Position numbers and translations under genes: made by a program. A DNA stretch of 64,000 bases from Gabonibacter massiliensis (lineage in GTDB: Bacteria; Bacteroidota; Bacteroidia; Bacteroidales; Marinifilaceae), in assembly GCA_001487125.1 (NCBI GenBank), contig LN913013.1, positions 248,001-312,000 on the forward strand, written 5' to 3'. The notes beneath the pieces were generated by a model, which searched no databases, had not been told where the DNA came from, and worked only from the letters and a program-made list of their open reading frames with translations. This document shows positions 60,647 to 64,000 of the stretch, in pieces. Each line of letters opens with the position of its first letter. Position 1 is the stretch's first letter.

Positions 60647-61129
60647 TTATTTAAAAAATTCTTCGGACTGTTTGATCTCTTTTTTGATTTGCTCCAATAC
60701 CTGGGCCCGGGTCATCCCTTCATACATCCCGTCGATTGTCTCCTGCGAGTATTCGTAACTCAAAATCTTGCCGTTGACGGAGAGATTCTTCATGGTGTGC
60801 GACAGATCGTTGACCTCTTTGAGGCCGTCGTGTGTTTTTTTCGCTGTTTCCGCATCTGTAAAAGCGATCGTCTCTTTGTAGCCGATGCACTTATCGCCGT
60901 CAAACGTGTACACGGTAGAATTATCCCCGTAGGGGGTATTTATCGTTTTGATAATCCGATTCTTTTTTTCTTCCAGTTTGACTTTGATTTTTTTGGCGAG
61001 TTGACGGAGCTCTTTTTTCTGTTTGCCACTCAAATTGCCGGATGCCGGTTTCTTTTTGTTGCTGTTACCGCAGGATATTGTTCCGACGATCATGATCGAG
61101 CAGAGTAGGGTATATAAAATCTGTTTCAT
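60647..61129 (-). CDS. Lipoprotein of unknown function
   Basis: 160 residues. Signal with lipobox TISC followed by GNSNKKKP. Mature part: Lys-rich helix (KQKKELRQLAKKIKVKLEEKK), then an alpha/beta domain (YTFDGDKCIGYKETIAFTDA, DGMYEGMTRAQVLEQIKKEI). No family recognised. Sits between two exported proteins of the same operon, with gaps of 12 and 6 bases. Confidence 0.75.
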   Translation of the reverse strand: MKQILYTLLCSIMIVGTISCGNSNKKKPASGNLSGKQKKELRQLAKKIKVKLEEKKNRIIKTINTPYGDNSTVYTFDGDKCIGYKETIAFTDAETAKKTHDGLKEVNDLSHTMKNLSVNGKILSYEYSQETIDGMYEGMTRAQVLEQIKKEIKQSEEFFK

Positions 61130-61141
61130 GTCGGTATGGAT

Positions 61142-62425
61142 TTAGGGGTTAGTAATTTCATTTTTGACACCTTGCGCTCGCATTTCTGCCTCGAGGAAAG
61201 TCTTTAGGGCCTGGACCTCGGGAGTTTCCATAAACGGTTGCACGTGTTGTTGCAGTTTTTTTCCGGCTGCTTCGACTATGGCATTAATTTCAGCCTGATA
61301 TTCCGCCCGGGGACGATAGTTTTTCGGGGGTAAGAAAATGCCGTCGGGTACGCTTTCGCTGAAGTTTTCTACCTGGGTCCATGCCAGCCCCCGTATTCCT
61401 CCCCCGAAATGAATATTATTCCAACAATAATATAACATGCTCATTCCGCTTTCCGGGTCTGCAAACTCCAGGGTAAAACAGGATTTTCCGGCCACCGTGG
61501 TGTGGGGTAGTTTGCGGGCGTTCATTAGCGAAAGGAATGCGGGCGGCATTTTTTCGTAATTGCTGATCAAGGGACATTCCAGTTTATCCTCTAAATGGGG
61601 AATTTCATATATGTCGTAGACGAACTCCACCTCTTTCAGTCCGTTTTTCATTGCGTTTTCCAGCTCCTTCATGGTCGGTTCCTTGAGCTCGACGGTTTGA
61701 AGGTTCGCTACTTTTTCGACATCTCGTTTGACCTTTTCGACCGTGGGGACAGCAGAGAGCAGGGTGATTTTTCCTTTATCGTAATCGTAGATTGCCCCTG
61801 TACCCATTGTGGTCATCATGGCGAACAGCTTCCCGTAATGATCAAAATAGTAGGTACATTTCATTTCCGGAAAACCTTGGATCGTATTACGCATTTGCAG
61901 GGTACCCTGCTTTACCCCGGTACGAAGGTCCTTTTTTTCCATTCCCCGGATGTTGAGCGTAAGTTCGTAAACGCGTTTACGCCCCTCTTTATCCCTTACC
62001 GTAATATAACCGCCTTTTCTGAAATTAAGAGTCTGACCTGATTTCGGGGATATCGAAGCACCTTCGGTGGCCGTCATATAGGGCACAATCTGATTGAAAT
62101 CTATGTCCGGTTCTACAGTAATCTCGATTGTTCCTTTTTCATGATTGAATTTACCTTTTTCTTTACCGATAGTGAATGAAAGGAGTTTAGGGGCATCCGG
62201 CGAATTGGGCCCCAGGACGGGTTCTTCTTCGTTTTCGAATTCGTCAACATAGAACAGACTTTCGTCGGTCGTGTCCGTCTGTTGTTTTTTCTGTTTCTCT
62301 TCTTGCTGCTTAAGTACTTTCTCTGCTTTCTGCTTGATTTTCTTAAGAAGTCCTTGTCCGTGGGCTAATGTTCCGGGATAGGAGAGAAGAGTCAGTATGA
62401 CGACAATAGGTATTGTTTTTTTCAT
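61142..62425 (-). CDS. Exported protein with Ig-like (DUF5018-type) domain
   Basis: 427 residues. Signal peptide, then GLLKKIKQKAEKVLKQQEEK, a Lys/Gln-rich amphipathic helix resembling the one after the signal of the OmpA/LamG protein. Residues ~85-160 are an Ig-like strand domain (TIEITVEPDIDFNQIVPYM, ATEGASISPKSGQTLNF, RVYELTLNI) of the DUF5018/SusE-associated type. The C-terminal half (about 170-420) includes a DUF4412-like stretch (MRNTIQGFPEMKCTYYFDHY, CFTLEFADPESGMSMLYYCW). First gene of the exported-protein operon. Confidence 0.8.
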   Translation of the reverse strand: MKKTIPIVVILTLLSYPGTLAHGQGLLKKIKQKAEKVLKQQEEKQKKQQTDTTDESLFYVDEFENEEEPVLGPNSPDAPKLLSFTIGKEKGKFNHEKGTIEITVEPDIDFNQIVPYMTATEGASISPKSGQTLNFRKGGYITVRDKEGRKRVYELTLNIRGMEKKDLRTGVKQGTLQMRNTIQGFPEMKCTYYFDHYGKLFAMMTTMGTGAIYDYDKGKITLLSAVPTVEKVKRDVEKVANLQTVELKEPTMKELENAMKNGLKEVEFVYDIYEIPHLEDKLECPLISNYEKMPPAFLSLMNARKLPHTTVAGKSCFTLEFADPESGMSMLYYCWNNIHFGGGIRGLAWTQVENFSESVPDGIFLPPKNYRPRAEYQAEINAIVEAAGKKLQQHVQPFMETPEVQALKTFLEAEMRAQGVKNEITNP

Positions 62426-62573
62426 GACTTCTATAATTTAAAAGTGATACAATGGTAAACCGAGAGTGTCTCCGATCATTTCCCGCTCGCTTTTTGGAGG
62501 AGATAAGATTTTTTACATTGTCGGCAAGTTGATTCATAGGAGTTTATTTTAATGGGTTAGTAATTGAAGTGTT

Positions 62574-62801
62574 TCACGATCCGCATTTAAACAGTTTTCG
62601 GAGGTAACTCCTGAATCTGTTTCGCTGTTTCTTTTCCGGCAGGGATCTTTTAACCGAATTCGCTGCCGGGCATCTGATTTCTTGTATTTTTTTCATTTTC
62701 TCTGCCGTTTCGATACTGCTGAGCTGGTCGTCTATAATTTGTTGTACCTCCTCATAAGTCAGTTTGGGTTTATCGGATTTTTCTTCGTTCATGCTCGACA
62801 T
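62574..62801 (-). CDS. Small basic protein, unknown function
   Basis: 75 residues from the ATG at 62801 (MSSMNEEKSDKPKLTYEEVQ); the open frame continues up to 62900 but that start would overlap the -7 element at 62898-62905. Helical first half (VQQIIDDQLSSIETAEKMKK), basic second half (KQRNRFRSYLRKLFKCGS). No family recognised; separated by 148 bases from the next gene. Confidence 0.5.
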   Translation of the reverse strand: MSSMNEEKSDKPKLTYEEVQQIIDDQLSSIETAEKMKKIQEIRCPAANSVKRSLPEKKQRNRFRSYLRKLFKCGS

Positions 62802-62897
62802 TTTTGAATAGGTAACTTGACTGTAAACAAAGTAAGGAGATAAAAAAATTACCTGTTTGGATATTTTAGTCAACTTTTTGACCATGTGTAGCATTGT

Positions 62898-62905
62898 CAA
62901 ATGTA
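62898..62905 (-). promoter_or_regulatory. -7 element upstream of the accessory cluster
   Basis: CAAATGTA reads TACATTTG on the minus strand, an exact TAnnTTTG match. It may drive the small basic protein and the exported-protein operon after it. Confidence 0.5.
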
Positions 62906-63058
62906 CGATTTGACGATATGTGTCATGATGAAACGATAAATAACTGATAATAAATAGTATATTCAGTCAAATGCAGATGGGAATAAAAAGAGACGAAATC
63001 TCCGAATCTCTAAATCGTCGAAGTGCGGAATCTTTGAATTCTTAATCGGGAATTGTTT

Positions 63059-64000
63059 TTATTTTCCTCTTTTCCGGTATTGTGACGGTGTCATTTGACA
63101 TGTTTGTTTAAACAGACGCGAAAAATGTGCCACGTCTGCAAAGCCGCATTTAACGGCAATCTCTCCGATAGGCGTTTCTTCATCCGAGGTTAACAGACGT
63201 TTGGCTTTTCCCATTCGGATTTGAAGGATATAGGCTGCCGTGCTGTAACCGGTGATGGAAAGAATTTTACGGTTCAGTTGGGAACGACTCATAAACATCT
63301 TGCCTGAAATGGTCTCTCCGTCGAATTCACCGGTGTTCATTTGTACATAGATGATATTGATTAGTTTATTCAAAAACTCCTGTTCGGCCGGTACCAGTTT
63401 GATCGTTTGTTCCATTCCCTGATTCAAGGCAAGCGAGTATTTCTCTCGCAACAGGCGGCGTTGTTCGAGTAATTTTTCCACTCTTATGTTTAATTCGTCC
63501 GAATTGAAAGGTTTATAGAGGTATGCATCGGCACCGGCTTGCAATCCTTCGATACGATTATGCTCTTCGCATTTGGCAGAGATGATGATGATAGGAATAT
63601 GGTTCGATATTTCCGATGTTCGAATTTGACGGCATAGCTCATAACCGTCCATTCCCGGCATCATTAAATCGGTAATGAGCAGGTCGGGCATCAGCTCCAT
63701 GACTTTTTCCAGTCCTTCATCACCGTTACGGGCATATTGTACGCGATAACGGGCTTTCAGTTGAGAACCGATATAATGGGATACGTCGGTATTGTCTTCT
63801 ACGATCAACAGGGTCGGACGCGTATCATTCGTTTGTTCCTTATCGGGTAAGCTCATCTCTTCCGGCAGCACCTCCGCGGTTATGGATTCTATCCGGAAAT
63901 CCGGCGTCCATTCTTCCAATGGCTCTTCACTATCGTGTTGTATCGGTAGCGTTACGGTAAATACGGAACCTTTACCCGGTGCGCTTTGGACTTTTATCTC
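63059..64000 (-). CDS. Hybrid two-component regulator, C-terminal part (N-terminus outside window)
   Basis: The frame is open to the right edge; the TTG at 63919 is not a real start. Visible parts: the last strand of a histidine-kinase ATPase domain (VQSAPGKGSVFTVTLP, near 63940-63990), a receiver domain (LLIVEDNTDVSHYIGSQLKA, phospho-Asp in LLITDLMMPGMDGYEL, Lys in YLYKPF) and an AraC helix-turn-helix at the end (MFMSRSQLNRKILSITGYST, IGEIAVKCGFADVAHFSRLFK). This is the hybrid two-component system of Bacteroidetes that senses a ligand in the periplasm and acts on adjacent genes. No SusC/SusD or glycosidase gene lies on this side; the adjacent accessory cluster is a possible target (inference). 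Confidence 0.93.
   Translation of the reverse strand, partial: EIKVQSAPGKGSVFTVTLPIQHDSEEPLEEWTPDFRIESITAEVLPEEMSLPDKEQTNDTRPTLLIVEDNTDVSHYIGSQLKARYRVQYARNGDEGLEKVMELMPDLLITDLMMPGMDGYELCRQIRTSEISNHIPIIIISAKCEEHNRIEGLQAGADAYLYKPFNSDELNIRVEKLLEQRRLLREKYSLALNQGMEQTIKLVPAEQEFLNKLINIIYVQMNTGEFDGETISGKMFMSRSQLNRKILSITGYSTAAYILQIRMGKAKRLLTSDEETPIGEIAVKCGFADVAHFSRLFKQTCQMTPSQYRKRGK

Overview
The window is a 64-kb piece of a Bacteroidales chromosome, most likely a gut species of the Odoribacter/Butyricimonas type (the family is an inference; the order is well supported). Reasons: many genes are preceded by the Bacteroidetes -7 promoter element TAnnTTTG, in several cases with a TTTG or TTG about 19-20 bases upstream; Shine-Dalgarno sequences are weak; and the gene content is typical of the order (OmpA barrel proteins, DUF2795, DUF4294, an AraC-type hybrid two-component regulator, a Mpi-type serine invertase). 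There is no rRNA, CRISPR array, insertion sequence or prophage.

Layout. 1-9.5 kb: 3' part of a ClC channel, DUF2795, a decayed ABC permease fragment, then on the minus strand nadB-nadC-nadA (de novo NAD synthesis), pheT and a membrane-anchored Nudix protein. 9.8-17.6 kb: an OmpA protein, SlyD, and a shikimate cluster aroC, aroB, an aroE-aroK fusion and aroA, with a YgjP-like metalloprotease inside. 17.7-26.1 kb: a lipoprotein gene that looks frameshifted at a T7 run, a second lipoprotein, a Nudix/macrodomain pair (ADP-ribose chemistry), Mrp, TsaE, alanine dehydrogenase, GmhB, HolA, DUF4294 and YqgE. 26.2-29.8 kb: RNase P RNA, serine dehydratase, a DUF151 nuclease and Pgi. 29.9-33.2 kb: hybrid cluster protein plus a ferredoxin-like protein facing a Crp/Fnr regulator across a symmetric operator, a nitrosative-stress module. 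33.2-37.3 kb: ThiF/MoeB-like protein, serine invertase, exported MsrB-MsrA fusion, acetyltransferase, and a UPF0251 DNA-binding protein overlapping a NifX-like protein, with a 26-bp perfect palindrome over their promoter. 37.4-44.8 kb: small exported proteins, CBS/CorC protein, Ca2+ P-type ATPase, DedA, MarC.

44.8-48.1 kb is a decaying stretch: a methyltransferase remnant on the minus strand, an unrecognised protein, an unexplained folded intergenic segment with its own terminator, an intact methyltransferase, an internally deleted rsgA, and tRNA-Asp. 48.2-55.4 kb holds housekeeping and regulatory singletons (zinc ribbon, hydrolase, MATE, Ung, DJ-1/HxlR divergent pair, AraC-GyrI, NYN/OST-HTH).

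55.4-62.8 kb is the most accessory-looking region: four zinc-ribbon proteins (three with membrane segments), a FISUMP-like secreted protein, and an operon of three exported proteins including an unusual OmpA-family protein with a LamG-like middle domain. I cannot assign this set a function. The window ends inside a hybrid two-component regulator.
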